The position numbers and the translations under genes were made by a program. From the NCBI GenBank assembly GCA_036365515.1, contig CM070876.1, positions 37,843,195 through 37,907,194 on the forward strand: 64,000 bases of DNA. Reading direction: 5' to 3'. This document shows, in pieces, positions 20,774 through 32,399 of the stretch; position 1 is the stretch's first letter; each line of letters starts with the position of its first letter. Source of the DNA: Torymus aiolomorphi. Its lineage: Eukaryota; Arthropoda; Insecta; Hymenoptera; Torymidae. Under the pieces are notes generated by a model, which was not told the DNA's origin, searched no databases, and was given only the letters and a program-made list of their open reading frames with translations.

Positions 20774-21257
20774 GGCCAGGGTCACATAGATGAATACGCT
20801 TGCGTACGAACCCGCATAGCGCAGTGAAATCACTAGGAAAACTTTGTAATGCCAACTTTGCAGGAAAGTCACTATGGTTTCGTGAGGAACTTCTATTGTT
20901 GACAGCGAATCCACATTGCATGAGCTATGCTCGATGCGCGATGCGCGATGCCGTCCGAAAAAAAGTTGTTGTCCGAAATCTACAAGATTTATAACTCTAT
21001 GGTTATAAATCCTATAATAATTTTAAACATAGAGTTATAAATCTTATAGATTTCGGACAACAACTTTTTTTCGGAAGGCATCGCGCATCGCGCATCGAGC
21101 ATAGCTCATGCAATGTGGATTCGCTGTGAGAGAGTTCACTTAGTCATACTGACTTTTCTGTACAGTTGGCACTAGCGAGTTTTGCTTAGGCCGTGTAGTG
21201 ATTCCGCTGCACCGTACGCATTCATCCGCAAGCGTATTCATCTATGTGGCCCTGGCC
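20774..21257. mobile_element. TTA-flanked palindromic element
   Basis: TTA at 20771-20773 and 21258-21260 flanks GGCCAGGGTCACATAGATG at the left and its near-complement at the right. Three-base TWA duplications are typical of PIF/Harbinger transposons. Another element (20903-21126) sits inside it. Confidence 0.8.
20903..21126. mobile_element. Nested palindrome with CAGCGAATCCACATT cap
   Basis: TGA at 20900-20902 and 21127-21129 flanks ends CAGCGAATCCACATTGCATG and their complement. The arms contain repeated CGATGCGCGATG words and then TTTATAACTCTATG. The cap recurs at 51414-51583 and 53601-53818 with other interiors. Confidence 0.8.
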
Positions 21258-21327
21258 TTATGCTTAAGACGCAGGCCTCGCCGTTTCTTCTCCTTATTCA
21301 AGTGCGGTTCGCTCAGCTCTTCCATAT

Positions 21328-22883
21328 TGTTACGACCCGAGTCGGGGTCTTTTAGCAGAAAGACGCTTCTGCAATGGTCGCCACGTTGACCAATAGGAAT
21401 TCGGGAACGTTGCTCAATTAAGCGCTGAAGCGCACAGAGTTGCGGGAGATTCAAATAAAACACGAACACAAGAGAATTAGGATTAAACTTGCTTGTTTAT
21501 TAACTTCCTCTTAACACAGTCTGATTGTATCTGTTCGAACAATTACTCGACGACGCGTGACTCTAAATAACTTAATCCGACAATAAGATAGAGCCAGATT
21601 ACGCGTACTGATGAAATAACTGTTACAAAGCTTTAGAGTGCTTAATAACCTTCGACTGAAAGCTCAACGGTGCAACGTACATGGTAACAAGGACCAGACT
21701 AGTTGCAGACCGATTGTTATAGAGCTTCTGGGCGCAACATGCACAAAGTGCAGCAGAGTACCAAGAGTATTGGTAACGACCCAGGTCTGGAGCTACGAAG
21801 CGTCTCATGTGCTTAGTAGCGACTGACGCTCGCGACCCGGGGCTCTCCCTTTATACCCCTGACGCGGACCTTAGGCCGTTGACGATGATCCTTGCAGGAA
21901 CGCTATTGGTTGGAAGCTTTAGGTTGGTAGTGGGAGGCAGCATGATGTAGAGGCTGTAGGGCGCCAGGTTGCCCCAGAGGGCTCCGCACTCCCAAGTAGG
22001 GAGAGTGGCGGTGGAGGGGCCCTAGACCTGAAAATAGGGTCGGGAGTGATGAGCAGCGGGTGACGGACCTCCTCTCTCCAGTGGCGTGGGACGCTGCTAG
22101 GCCGTGATTGGTTGTTGACGAGGGCTCTGACCGTTAGGCCGTTGCGCGCCACTGCGCAATAGTTCTGGGAATTGTTTATCTCTGCGCGCCCGTTGACTTG
22201 CCCTTGAGGTGACCTCCACTGTTGACTGTCAATTGTCCTTGGGGGGAGGGTGGCGTGACTCATGAGTAAATACTTCTCTGAAGTGTTTACTCGTCACCGA
22301 CCGTTGGGTTGACCTTGTTGTCTCATGTTATTTGGTTTTAGAGGTCATCCTTGTTGTTGTCCTTCAGGTCATTCTTGTTGTCGTTCACTGCTCGTCCTTG
22401 AGATGATTTTTGTAATAGAGCTGTTCCCTACCTGAGCGAGCTTTTCTAATTAATTATTATTATGGATGCAATAATGAGAATTGTTAATTATTATTATCAC
22501 GGATCGTTTCAAATACTCATCGCGTAATTATTACTTCTCGGATTAATTATCAATTCATCGCAAATCATTAAATTACTGTAATGGTTTAATGCGTTTGCCT
22601 CGTTATTAATAGTTAAATTACTATAGCGCAATTATCTCAAAGTTTATGACTTAATAATTTCGTTATTGCTTTTTTTATTATTAATTCCTATGCGGGTAAT
22701 TATTTATTATTTGATTAATTAACTAATTACTGATTCTATAGTTAAATCCTTGTTCGAGATTATTGTTTTATGGGAATACAGTTATTATTAATTAGTTTTA
22801 CATTAATATTTAAATTTGGAATCGTCATTGTAAAATGACCCTAAATATCATGCTATTCGCTCACGCGAACGCAGTTCATAACA
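21328..22883 (-). repeat. Probable solo LTR, 1.56 kb, minus orientation
   Basis: The segment starts TGTTACGACCC and ends TTCATAACA on the plus strand (TG..CA with inverted TGTTA/TAACA) between ATAT at 21324-21327 and 22884-22887. On the minus strand there is a TATA box 31 bases before a TCAGT initiator and a downstream AATAAA near 21496-21501, giving a U3-R-U5 order. No internal retrotransposon region adjoins it, so it looks like a solo LTR left by recombination. The 4-bp duplication is short and AT-rich, so the right boundary is less sure. Confidence 0.6.
21822..21855 (-). promoter_or_regulatory. TATA box and initiator of the solo LTR
   Basis: TATAAA (complement of 21850-21855) lies 31 bases upstream of TCAGT (complement of 21822-21826), the arthropod initiator consensus. 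The spacing is ideal for RNA polymerase II. Confidence 0.6.
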
Positions 22884-22890
22884 ATATATA

Positions 22891-23083
22891 GGGCCTTCAC
22901 ACAGCTCTGAGGAACAGATAAAAAGAACAAGAATAACATGGGTTATATATCTATATATACGAAGAACAGCAAGGAACAAGACTCTTGTTCCTTGTGTATC
23001 TCGCTGTTCCTCGTATATATAGATATACTAACCCATGTTATTCTTGTACTTTATATCTGTTTCTCAGAGCTGTGTGAAGGCCC
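22891..23083. mobile_element. ATA-flanked palindromic element
   Basis: ATA at 22888-22890 and 23084-23086 flanks GGGCCTTCACACAGCTCTGA and its complement. The two arms pair almost throughout (TATATATCTATATATACG region), with a central GAACAAGACTCTTGTTC. Confidence 0.8.
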
Positions 23084-23086
23084 ATA

Positions 23087-23724
23087 CTCTCCCGGCTCCC
23101 CTATTCTATATACTTTTACGTCACTTTATATATATATATATATTCACTATCCCTTGCGTCAGAATAGCTACCGTTACCTTGCGGCACAAAATGCGGCATA
23201 AGGTATGAGCGCGTCGTGCACCTTCCGACTACATACTTTATACTATAAATATATATGTGCCGATCTCGCCATCAGTTTCAACGTCGGAGGAGCCTGACAG
23301 GAGTCAAACTTGAGCCGTCGACTGCGAGGGCAAAATCAATAAGTATAGAGAAAACAATATCAAGTGCGCATATAGCTGTGGTCGGGATAACTATATAGTC
23401 GAAAAACGGCGGCGGCTGCTGATGGTACTTACCGCAGAGACGACACCGAACCAAAGGATCAATACCGTCGCCGTAGCAGCTCTTATATAGGGACCTTCTT
23501 GACGTGCTGAAACAACGATGAGCTGGAAAGTCTTGTCGCGTTACTTAGGTTGATTTAAGTAACAACTTCTGAAGGCTTATAATATATTTTGACGGATCTA
23601 TGTAGTCTAGTTTCTGTGAGTAGGTACGCTTATTGTAAAAGATTCAAGGTTGAAAAGTGTTTTCCGTTATATATTTAACTTCGATGCATTTGTTGATTTT
23701 TGTTTCAGATATAAATAAATTATC
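23087..23724 (+). other. Upstream region of the kinesin gene
   Basis: Non-coding. A pyrimidine stretch ending TTTTTGTTTCAG at about 23708 is a good splice acceptor 16 bases before the kinesin ATG, so a 5' untranslated exon probably lies upstream, perhaps near 23270-23400 where the sequence is GC-richer. I cannot define that exon. Confidence 0.4.
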
Positions 23725-25896
23725 ATGCAGAAGGAACACGTCGAGGGTCAGCCAAAGTCGGCAAAAAAGAAAAGTAGTAAGACTTCAACATCTGCAGACA
23801 TTGCCACACAATGTGTACAAGTTGTAGTACGATGTCGTCCAATGGATGAAAAAGAAAAATCTCGAAACTATGTTGGTGTAGTAGAAATGTTCTCTTCAAA
23901 AGGTGTTGTGGAAATTCGTAACCCTCGAGACGAAGCAAGTGCTGTCAAAGTTTTTACGTATGATTCAGTTTATGATGAAAAATCTACCCAACAAGATATA
24001 TATGAAGAAACCGTTCGACCATTGGTTTCTTCTGTCCTTTCTGGATTTAATGGTACGATATTTGCTTATGGACAAACTGGAACAGGAAAAACGTATACAA
24101 TGGAAGGTTCTAATAATGATGCGAAAAAACGAGGTATTATACCACGGTCTTTTGAACAAATTTTTACTCATATTAGTAGATCTGAAAACATACAGTACCT
24201 TGTAAGAGCTAGTTACTTAGAAATTTATCAAGAAGAAGTTAGGGATTTGTTACATCAAGATCAAAGTCTACGTTTTGAATTGAAAGAAAAACCAGATACA
24301 GGAGTTTTCGTTAAGGATTTATCTAGTACTGTTTGTAAAAATGCCACAGAAATTCAACAGTTGATGAACATTGGAAATCAAAATAGAACAGTGGGTGCAA
24401 CAAATATGAATGAACACAGTTCACGGTCTCATGCAATCTTTATGATTACAATAGAGATGGGTGACAGTTGTGGAATTAGAGTAGGGCGTTTAAATCTAGT
24501 TGACTTAGCTGGAAGTGAAAGGCAAAGCAAAACTGGATCAACAGGTGAACGACTAAAAGAAGCTAGCAAAATTAATTTAAGTTTATCTGCTCTTGGGAAT
24601 GTTATTTCAGCTTTAGTTGATGGAAAAACGTCACATGTGCCATATAGAGATTCAAAATTAACAAGGCTACTTCAGGATTCATTAGGTGGTAATTCAAAAA
24701 CCATAATGGTAGCAAATATTGGTCCTGCTAGCTATAATTACGATGAAACTCTTACTACTTTAAGATACGCTAGCCGAGCTAAAAATATTAAGAATAAACC
24801 AAGAATCAACGAAGATCCAAAAGATGCATTGCTGAGGCAGTACCAAGAAGAAATTCTTCGGCTTAAAGAAAAGTTAGCACAAAAAGGAACACAGCGAAAA
24901 AAACGAAAGCCCAAAAAGAAAAGAGAAGATGAAAATGAAGAGTCGGAATCTGAAACTGAGGCTAGTCGTGAAGACAATAATAAAATTTCAGAAGCTGATA
25001 AGAAATTAATTGCAGAGCAATTGAAAACTGAAAAACAAGAAGCAGAAAATTTGGTACAAAGAATAAAAGAATTGGAAAGTAAAATGCTTTGTGGGGGAAA
25101 GAATATAATAGATCATACAAATGAACAACAGAAAGCATTAGAACAAAGGGGCATTGAAATAGCTGAACGCAAAAAGCGTGAGGTAGAAATGCAGCAAAAA
25201 CTTGAAGATCAAGAACTTACAACATTGGGTGTACGTGAAACTTACACCAATTTACAGCAAGAAGTTGATGCTAAAACTAAGAAACTTAGAAAATATTATG
25301 CAAAACTACAAGTTTTAAAACAAGATCTTGATGATGTTACAAATGAATATAATAGAGATAGGAGAGAATTAGAGCAAACCCAACATGAATTAATAAAAGA
25401 ACTTAAATTAAAATATCTTATAATTGACAATTTCATACCAGTTGAAGAGAAGCATAAAATTCTTTCTAGAGTAAAATTCGATGAAGATGATGATTGCTGG
25501 GTAACGAAAGAACCAAAACCTTCATGTGTTGAAAGTATTAAACGTCCAGTTTCAGTACCTGGTTTAAGAAGGCCAATAACTGAATATGCACGCACTGCTC
25601 TTGCTATGGGTAAAGGAGATAGATATGCTGGTGAAAATATTTTAAACTTAGAACTTGATGTGCCTGCTAGAACAACATTAGACTATCAAAAACCTGTAAT
25701 TGCACCTACCATTCAAGCAGTTCTAGAAAAAGCATTATGTGATGAAGGAGATATTGATGTTGATGCCTCCAATGCAAGTTTTAAACCAAAGTCAAGATTA
25801 CCATCTGCAAGAGCTCGTCCAAAGAGTGTTGCTGGAAAAATTCAACAGATACCAGCACCAGTATATCCTAAAACAAGAGGCTTGGTTCCAAAATAG
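23725..25896 (+). CDS. Klp68D: Kinesin-II motor subunit, KIF3B/Klp68D type
   Basis: The frame encodes 723 residues without introns. The N-terminal motor domain has the P-loop GQTGTGKT (116-123), switch I NEHSSRSH (from 229), switch II DLAGSER (260-266) and the kinesin-2 neck [19 protein letters not shown]. Motor wording such as [26 protein letters not shown] is closer to KIF3B than KIF3A. A highly charged segment ([11 protein letters not shown], then [13 protein letters not shown]) and a coiled coil to about residue 590 follow, as expected for pairing with the KIF3A-type partner; the tail is basic and binds cargo via KAP. The complex drives plus-end transport, notably of intraflagellar trains and in axons. 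Length is near the family norm (about 750). The ATG is the first after a likely splice acceptor and no upstream in-frame start competes. Lack of introns in a 2.2-kb coding region may be ancestral or mark a retrocopy. Confidence 0.95.
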   Translation: MQKEHVEGQPKSAKKKSSKTSTSADIATQCVQVVVRCRPMDEKEKSRNYVGVVEMFSSKGVVEIRNPRDEASAVKVFTYDSVYDEKSTQQDIYEETVRPLVSSVLSGFNGTIFAYGQTGTGKTYTMEGSNNDAKKRGIIPRSFEQIFTHISRSENIQYLVRASYLEIYQEEVRDLLHQDQSLRFELKEKPDTGVFVKDLSSTVCKNATEIQQLMNIGNQNRTVGATNMNEHSSRSHAIFMITIEMGDSCGIRVGRLNLVDLAGSERQSKTGSTGERLKEASKINLSLSALGNVISALVDGKTSHVPYRDSKLTRLLQDSLGGNSKTIMVANIGPASYNYDETLTTLRYASRAKNIKNKPRINEDPKDALLRQYQEEILRLKEKLAQKGTQRKKRKPKKKREDENEESESETEASREDNNKISEADKKLIAEQLKTEKQEAENLVQRIKELESKMLCGGKNIIDHTNEQQKALEQRGIEIAERKKREVEMQQKLEDQELTTLGVRETYTNLQQEVDAKTKKLRKYYAKLQVLKQDLDDVTNEYNRDRRELEQTQHELIKELKLKYLIIDNFIPVEEKHKILSRVKFDEDDDCWVTKEPKPSCVESIKRPVSVPGLRRPITEYARTALAMGKGDRYAGENILNLELDVPARTTLDYQKPVIAPTIQAVLEKALCDEGDIDVDASNASFKPKSRLPSARARPKSVAGKIQQIPAPVYPKTRGLVPK

Positions 25897-26561
25897 TTTT
25901 ATGCATTCCTATTGTTTTTTATTTATTTATATCAAGGAACAAATTTTGTACATATGTATAATGCTTTGTTTCTATTGAATTAAGCAAATGTGATATAATT
26001 TTTTCATTTCAAAGAATCTCTTTAAATTTAAAAGTATATTATAAACTTCTAATTTAGCATTTTAAAATTTACTATCAATTTTTTTGTAATTTAACTATAG
26101 TAATATACTAATATCACCACAAATCAAAAATTGTTTTCTCTATTGAATATTGTAAAAGGATATAAATAGTTTTCATGTTGAAAATTTTTTTTTTATTTTT
26201 TAATAAATTTTTATATTTTTATAGCATTATTATTCATAATTTTACTAGCTAATGATTTTCTAAGATATCTTTTTACAATTAAGGTGGCTTATGTATTTAT
26301 TCGGTTAACGTATTTTACGAATTCGGAAAATAAATAGGTAAAAAGTTTACTATAAATTGTCGACACATCATACATTTGTACGACTACCGTCAGTTACAAT
26401 GTTTATTGTTAATATTTTTTTTGTTTAGTCGTTAGCGACGTTAACCTGTAATTATAATGACGTTATTAGATTCTCGAATATGAAATTTTTATTTGTATAT
26501 ATTGTGCATTAATAACTGCTATTTTATAAGTTATTACAAAGCAAAAAACTGTTCCCATAAG
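25897..26561. other. Kinesin 3' flank
   Basis: AT-rich sequence with several AATAAA-like signals (for example near 26205) that could end the kinesin mRNA. No poly-A tract of retrocopy type directly follows the stop codon. No other gene is seen. Confidence 0.4.
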
Positions 26562-27177
26562 CCCTAGCGGAAATGGTTTTTGTAAAGAACTATTAGAAAC
26601 TACAAATAATTATTATAAACTGTTGTAAACAGTTTGGTTTGAGACATTAATAATAGTTATTAGCAGTCTATAAGAGCTATTTACAGTTTCTTACAGTATA
26701 TAACAGCTATTTGCAGTTTTGCTAAATAATAACGTGGTCTAATGAAGATACTGGTAACGAGTAGTACTAAAAGTTAACAACAATTATTACCAATTCTTTG
26801 CAGTTTGTAACAGTTTATAACAGTTATTTGCAATTTTGGTAAATTTTCATAGGGGGGTGGGACTAATGGTTGGACTCTTTTACCCTATATAAAAAAAATT
26901 ATAGCTCTAAGTTATTCCATAACGAAACTAAAAATAAATGCAAATAACTGCTAATAACTGTTTATAACTATGTTAATAACTTTTGATATCACTTCCATTA
27001 TTACAGTTATTAATTTAATGAAACTGCAAATAACTGTTATAAACTATTGGAAACTGCAAATAACTGTTATAAACATTATAGACTGCTAATAGCTATTATT
27101 AATGTCTCAAACCAAACTGTTTATAACAGTTTACAGCAGTTATTTGCAGTTACTAGCATTTATTATTTCCGCTAGAG
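26562..27177. mobile_element. Micro-repeat element with CCCTAGCGGAAAT cap
   Basis: Ends CCCTAGCGGAAATGG and (complement of right) CTCTAGCGGAAATAATAAAT are inverted. Almost everything between is made of degenerate AACTGTTATAAACTGC / GCAGTTTATAACAGTT words in both orientations. A sister element with the same cap and a similar repeat is at 40945-41643. Confidence 0.75.
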
Positions 27178-28111
27178 AGGTTATATGATGTATTAAACGA
27201 ACCTATTTATAAACTCACTTTTTTCGATAATTTGGCCATTGAACAACTTTTTTAGTTCAAATTAAAAGTTTAATATTTAAAGAACATTTCTCTTATAAGA
27301 TATATCTGCTATTTTATAAAAAAATCACATGAGCCACCTCAGAAACATTAAAAATTGTATTAATTTTGTTATCAATACATAACTAATATACATTAATAAC
27401 AATTCTTAAAAAGTATTATTTTCTAATAAAGCAGGTTATTTAATTGCAAGTTAAATTAACATATTTTTCCAGTAGTAGATTAATTTTAAATCTTTCTAGT
27501 CAATTTTGTAATAGCTTGATTATATAGTTTAACAGTATGACATTATGATTAAAATTGTATGCTTCATAAACCTATGCTTTTATTTTACTTGTGTTATGTT
27601 GAATAAAAAATTAATTATGTAAACATTCGATTTATTGATTTACTTCTTCAGTAAGAAAAAGTTGCAACAGCAGGAATCTATTTTTGCCAATTCCCTTTTT
27701 TAAAAATTTATTTTATTCTAACGATTATTTTATTTATTTTATTTTATTTTTATTTTATTTTAATTTTTTTACTTATTTTATTTTTTTGTTATAAATAACA
27801 AAAAAAATGTAAATTTTGTAAAAAAAATTTTTTCAGCTAATCAAAGAAAAAAATCAAAATTTTTCCTATCAATTTTATTGGGCTTTTCTTTCAGTCAAAT
27901 TATATAATCTAAAAATGTCCGAGAAAATGCGATTAAATGTGAATTCAATTGAGTTTAATCGACTCTTTTTAACAGGGATTTTCAATGTAAATTTTCCTAC
28001 TTACCAGCTTTTAGTCAGATCGAATATCGTAATAAATAATGAAAATGGCCAAAAAAAATTTTATTTCTATTATAGTTATGAGAATATATGAGAAATTCCT
28101 GGGAAATTTTC
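27178..28111. other. AT-rich spacer, nothing recognised
   Basis: Long T and A runs (for example TTTTATTTTA repeats near 27730-27790). No protein-like frame, RNA gene or clear inverted element is visible. Confidence 0.4.
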
Positions 28112-28874
28112 CTTTTACGTCACCAAAAAAAATGAAAAATTTTTTTGAATGCACACTTACCACACAAGGTTTTTCTCGTTTCTTGAACCTTACAGAACAT
28201 GAAAAAACGTGTGTTCCAAGCCGATTGAGTGGTATCATTTTTTTACAGCACTTTTAATTTTTCTTATGGAAATTTAACATGGGGAAAAATGGGTGAAAAG
28301 TTGTCATTGATGATGAACCAATAATAAGCTATTGAAGAGGCCAAACCAAATTCCACAAAAAAAAGCGATTAAAGTTGAAGAATAGAGCTTTAATTTGAGA
28401 GGGCTATCGTTAAAATCGGTCGATTCTGTGCAAAGCTACGTGAATTTGAAAATGACTGAAAAGTGCGAAAAATGACGAAAATTTTAAGAATTACGATGAT
28501 TTGGCAAAAATCGCTCATTTTTGGTCATTTTTTGCCATTTTCAAATTCACGTAGCTTTGCACCGAATCGACCGATTTTAACGATTGCCCTCTCAAATTAA
28601 AGCTCTATTCTTTAACTTTAATCGCTTTTTTTGTGGAATTTGGTTTGGCCTCTTCAATAGCTTGTTATTGGTATCATCAATGACAACTTTTCACCCATTT
28701 TTCCCATGTTAAATTTCCATAAGAAAAATTAAAAGTGCTGTAAAAAAATTATACCACTCAATCGGCTTGGAACACACATTTTTTCACATTCTATAAGGTT
28801 CAAGAAACGAGAAAAACCTTGTGTGGTAAGTGTGCATTCAAAAAAATTTTTCATTTTTTCTGGCGACGTAAATT
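28112..28874. mobile_element. Palindromic element related to 9670-18828, uninterrupted
   Basis: Arms of about 350 bp pair almost throughout (AAGCTACGTGAATTTGAAAA at the centre-left against TTTTCAAATTCACGTAGCTT at the centre-right). The inner part GGCCAAACCAAATT, TAGAGCTTTAATTTGAGA and CGATTCTGTGCAAAGCTACG is shared with the arms at 9781-10134 and 17153-17600. Here the centre is intact, so it serves as the empty reference for the mariner insertion there. The outer ends differ from those of the larger copy. Confidence 0.8.
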
Positions 28875-29374
28875 GCTTATATATAAAAGTACTCACCTGT
28901 TTATTATTTTCACTGTTCTTTTTTCAATCGCATAATAAATTAATATCTATTATAATAATTATTATAGTTACAGAAAAAAAGTATAACAATCCGTATGGAA
29001 AAAAAGAAATGTATGAAACCGTATGCAACTGTACAAAACTGTATAAAAACGTATAAAACCAGATCTAAACATTGGTTTTTGGACCACTTTATACGTTTTG
29101 ATACGTTTAGATACATTTTAATACGGTTTCTAACATTTTAATACAGTTTTCTACGATTTTTATTTGTTTGTAAAATCATTAAATATCAGAGTTTTTGGCT
29201 CCTAAGACATATATAACATTTCGTGCAATGAATTCTGAATACTGCAGATGCTCTAGATACCATATATGGGAGCGTCCGCTAGAATCTAGCCAGTAAAATG
29301 CGCTCTCTTTATATACTCGCTCATAATCGTATGCTGAGTCTCTCGAAAAAAAACAAAGAATTCTTTGTTTTTTT

Positions 29375-29772
29375 CCCCTATGGAAATAATAAATGGAGGA
29401 AATCATAGAAAACCGTAGGAAATTGTAGGAAATTGTAGGAAAATGTAGGAAAGTGTAGGAAACTGTTGGTTTTCGGACAAAATTTGTACGATTTTGTACA
29501 TTTTTGTACATTTTTGTAAGTATGGTTTTATACGTTTTCATACGATTTATAAATTTTCTCAAATTTGTCTGTAAAAACTTAAATGTGTAAAAACGTAAGA
29601 AAATATACGAAAACGTAAGAAAATGTATGAAAACGTAAGAAAATGTGAGAAAGCGTACGAAAACGTACATTTCTGTAAGTTTTAATGAATCTTACGATTT
29701 CACATAGTTTTGAACATTTATTTACGGATTCGTACGAGTTTATATACTTTCATACATTTTATTCCCCTATAG
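29375..29772. mobile_element. Micro-repeat element with CCCCTATGGAAATAA cap
   Basis: From CCCCTATGGAAATAATAAAT the sequence is a string of TGTAGGAAAATGTAGG, TTTTGTACATTTTTGTAC and AAAACGTAAGAAAATG words, ending with an inverted ATTTTATTCCCCTATAG. Open frames in it (such as the minus frame rich in Phe and Thr) are repeat artefacts. A similar GTATGGAAAA stretch with ATACGTTT repeats precedes the foldback at 28989-29170. Confidence 0.55.
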
Positions 29773-30077
29773 CACTCAATATTGGAGCAACATTGCCTCA
29801 ATATTGCTTCGATATATTCGCCATATTCGCTAATGTTCCCTCAACGCTAGTACACGGAAAAAAAATAAGACGGGCCTGGTTACAGAAGGTGCGGAACGGA
29901 TACAGTGCCGTAGTCCGTAACTGTATTGATGACAGAATGAAACGGTCGCGGTACGCTATACTTGCGCGCGGGGCAGTCAAAGGCGCGCAACGCCAGCCGT
30001 TGAGTGATGAAACGCCGTTCGTTCCAGTGCGTTGGAACGGCTGTCGTTTTGCAGCCGAGACGCACACGGTTTCGGGC

Positions 30078-30470
30078 TGAAACGACAGCGCATTGGTAAT
30101 GTTATGTACGATAGCGTTGCAAGGCCGAACGCGCCCGGTTCGCGTGCTGAACTCGGATGGTTTCGGCACGCTGAAACGACTGCCGTTCCACAGCTGAGAT
30201 GTGCGCGGTTTCGGGCTGAAACGACAGCGCATCGGTAAAGTTGCGTGCGATGGCGTTACGAGGCCGAATGCGCCCGGTTCGCGCGCTGAACTCGGGTGGT
30301 TTCGGCTCGCTGAAGCCACTGCCATTCCACAGCCGAGACGCGCGCGGTTTCGGGCTCAAACGACAGCGCATTGCTAAAGTTGCGTGCGATGGGGTTTCGG
30401 TCCGAAACCGCGCGCTTCTTGGCTGGAAAACGGCGGTGGTTTGAGCTCACTTGGACGGAACGAACGGCGT
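30078..30470. repeat. 139-bp tandem repeats in the left foldback arm
   Basis: AAACGACAGCGCAT recurs at about 30079, 30218 and 30357; each unit includes CGCCCGGTTCGCG, GGTTTCGG and CGGTTTCGGGCT. The mirror set is at about 33710-34100 in the right arm. Many overlapping frames are open on both strands because the unit has few stops, but since 139 is not a multiple of 3 none repeats as protein. Confidence 0.85.
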
Positions 30471-31559
30471 TTTGATGCTGAGACGCGCATGGATTCCATC
30501 ATGCAGCACATTATTGCTACTTGCAAAACCACTGGACAATTGATCTATATGTGGGAGTCTCTTTTTCCTTTTTTTTTCACGCCAACGAAAGTACTTTCAT
30601 GAATTTTTCTTTTTAAATTTCGTTCAACTTGACACTTATTGTTTTTCGTCATTTAATAAACAGAGATGCACTTTTGCTCTGTAATCATTAAAGAGATGAC
30701 CAATACTTGTATATTCCAATGTTTTATTTGAAATTATTGACTACGTAACCTTTTTTTATTACAATAAAACATTTATCACGTAAATCAATACTGTTTTTAT
30801 TAATGAATACAAGATATATTTATCAAAATTGAGCAATACTTTCAGCGATACATTTTTCCATTGCCGAATGCGTATTTCTTCAAAATATTTGCCTTCAGCA
30901 ATACTGAGAGCAAAAAATAAATTTTTGGGCTTTTCTTATTTTCCCTTGCTGAGCGCGCACTGGACGTCGATTTTCACCTCTCACTACAAATTAATAGTTG
31001 TTCTCATCGATACGCATTTGAAAATCCTTTATTTTTTTACTTTTTATAAAATTGTCGACCTGACGAGTCATCTGCAATACCGGCTTCAGAAGCAACAATT
31101 TTTAATTGGATGGGGTGTCTTGCAAGGTAAGTTGGTCCAATTTTTAGCTACATAAAAATTGAATTCGTTTACCATTTGTTTTTGAGCGTAGCATCTAACT
31201 ATTATGGTTTTTTTTTTGTACAAGTCAATAGATGTAAATATATATATATATATATATATAATCTTGTTAAAAAATATCTTGTTAAAATGGATCCACGATG
31301 TGCTATTATTTTTATAATTATTGGAAAATTGACGATTCCTTCCGTTTTTCGATTGCAAAGAAATTTCGCATCGCAAGGCTGATTGTGGCTTCAGTTCATA
31401 GTCGGATTCTGACACATTCAGCGAGTTTTTTAAGAATGTTTAAACACAAATATTTTTCTCTGTACCTATCAAGCGTTACTGTCGACTTACGCGTTACGCA
31501 CTCGACTGTTTACATGTTACCAATTTACTCTTTCAGACAGTCAATAAATGGAAATTGTT

Positions 31560-31800
31560 AAATATTGGTCATATTTGTGCAGAATTTTGTAAAATACAGG
31601 TCGCTACTGAAAACATACATATTTTGTACAAAATATATACGAAATTTGTCTAAGAATATGTACAAAACTTGTATAAACTTTATATGCATTTTTTCGGAAA
31701 AAATTTGTAAAAATGTGATACACTTGATACAAATTTTGTATACAATTTATACAAGTTTTATACGTATTTTGTATGAATTTTACATAAATTTTACACATTC
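31560..31800. repeat. TTTGTACAAAATT-type micro-repeats
   Basis: Repeated TTTTGTAC, GTACAAAA, TTTTGTATAC and TATACAA words in both orientations; the ends of any element are not clear. Confidence 0.45.
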
Positions 31801-32399
31801 AATTAATTTTTTGCTTTTTTTTAATAGTTAATCATGATTATTATTAGTCAAAAATTTTTTCGTGCAATAGTAATGAGTAGTCTACTAAAATTGTTATAAT
31901 ATGCATTATTTTACGGGATAGTTTGAATTTCCTTTTACTTTAAAAATTTTGGTTACAAAGCATTGTTATTTTCCAAGATTTATGAAAAATTCAGTATATA
32001 GATCGTGGATCTATTCAGTTTCCGGGAATCAAATTATGTAAAAATGTTTGCCATTTATGGAAACAAAATACTATATCTTGTTTTGCAAGTCCATTGACTC
32101 GTAAAAAGTAGATACTGCGATGTTATGATTAAAAAGGAATCGAATTTAATTTTCATAGAACTGAAAATTAGACCAACTTACCTGCATTAACTTACCTTAT
32201 ATGATTTTTTTCCTTACTAAAGAAGATACTTTAAGACTCAGATCGTTGTTATTGGTAGATTAAAATGATCACGTGATGATGGTGTATTGCGAAAGCGCGA
32301 ACGTTTGAATTTTTGATATAAAAAGTACTTGAATATACATTGAAAGCATTATACATTCTTTTGAAAATTCGTGTATAAATGTTTTATACTGATATCAGT

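Noticed and set aside
29685..30602. Overlapping open frames on both strands at 29.7-30.6 kb and 33.6-34.7 kb
   Set aside because: They come from GC-rich 139-bp repeats in foldback arms. The unit is not a multiple of three and both strands are open equally.
31086..31415. Host-like short proteins in the centre of the large foldback
   Set aside because: The frames on both strands overlap, have no motif and cover AT-rich DNA with a TA run.
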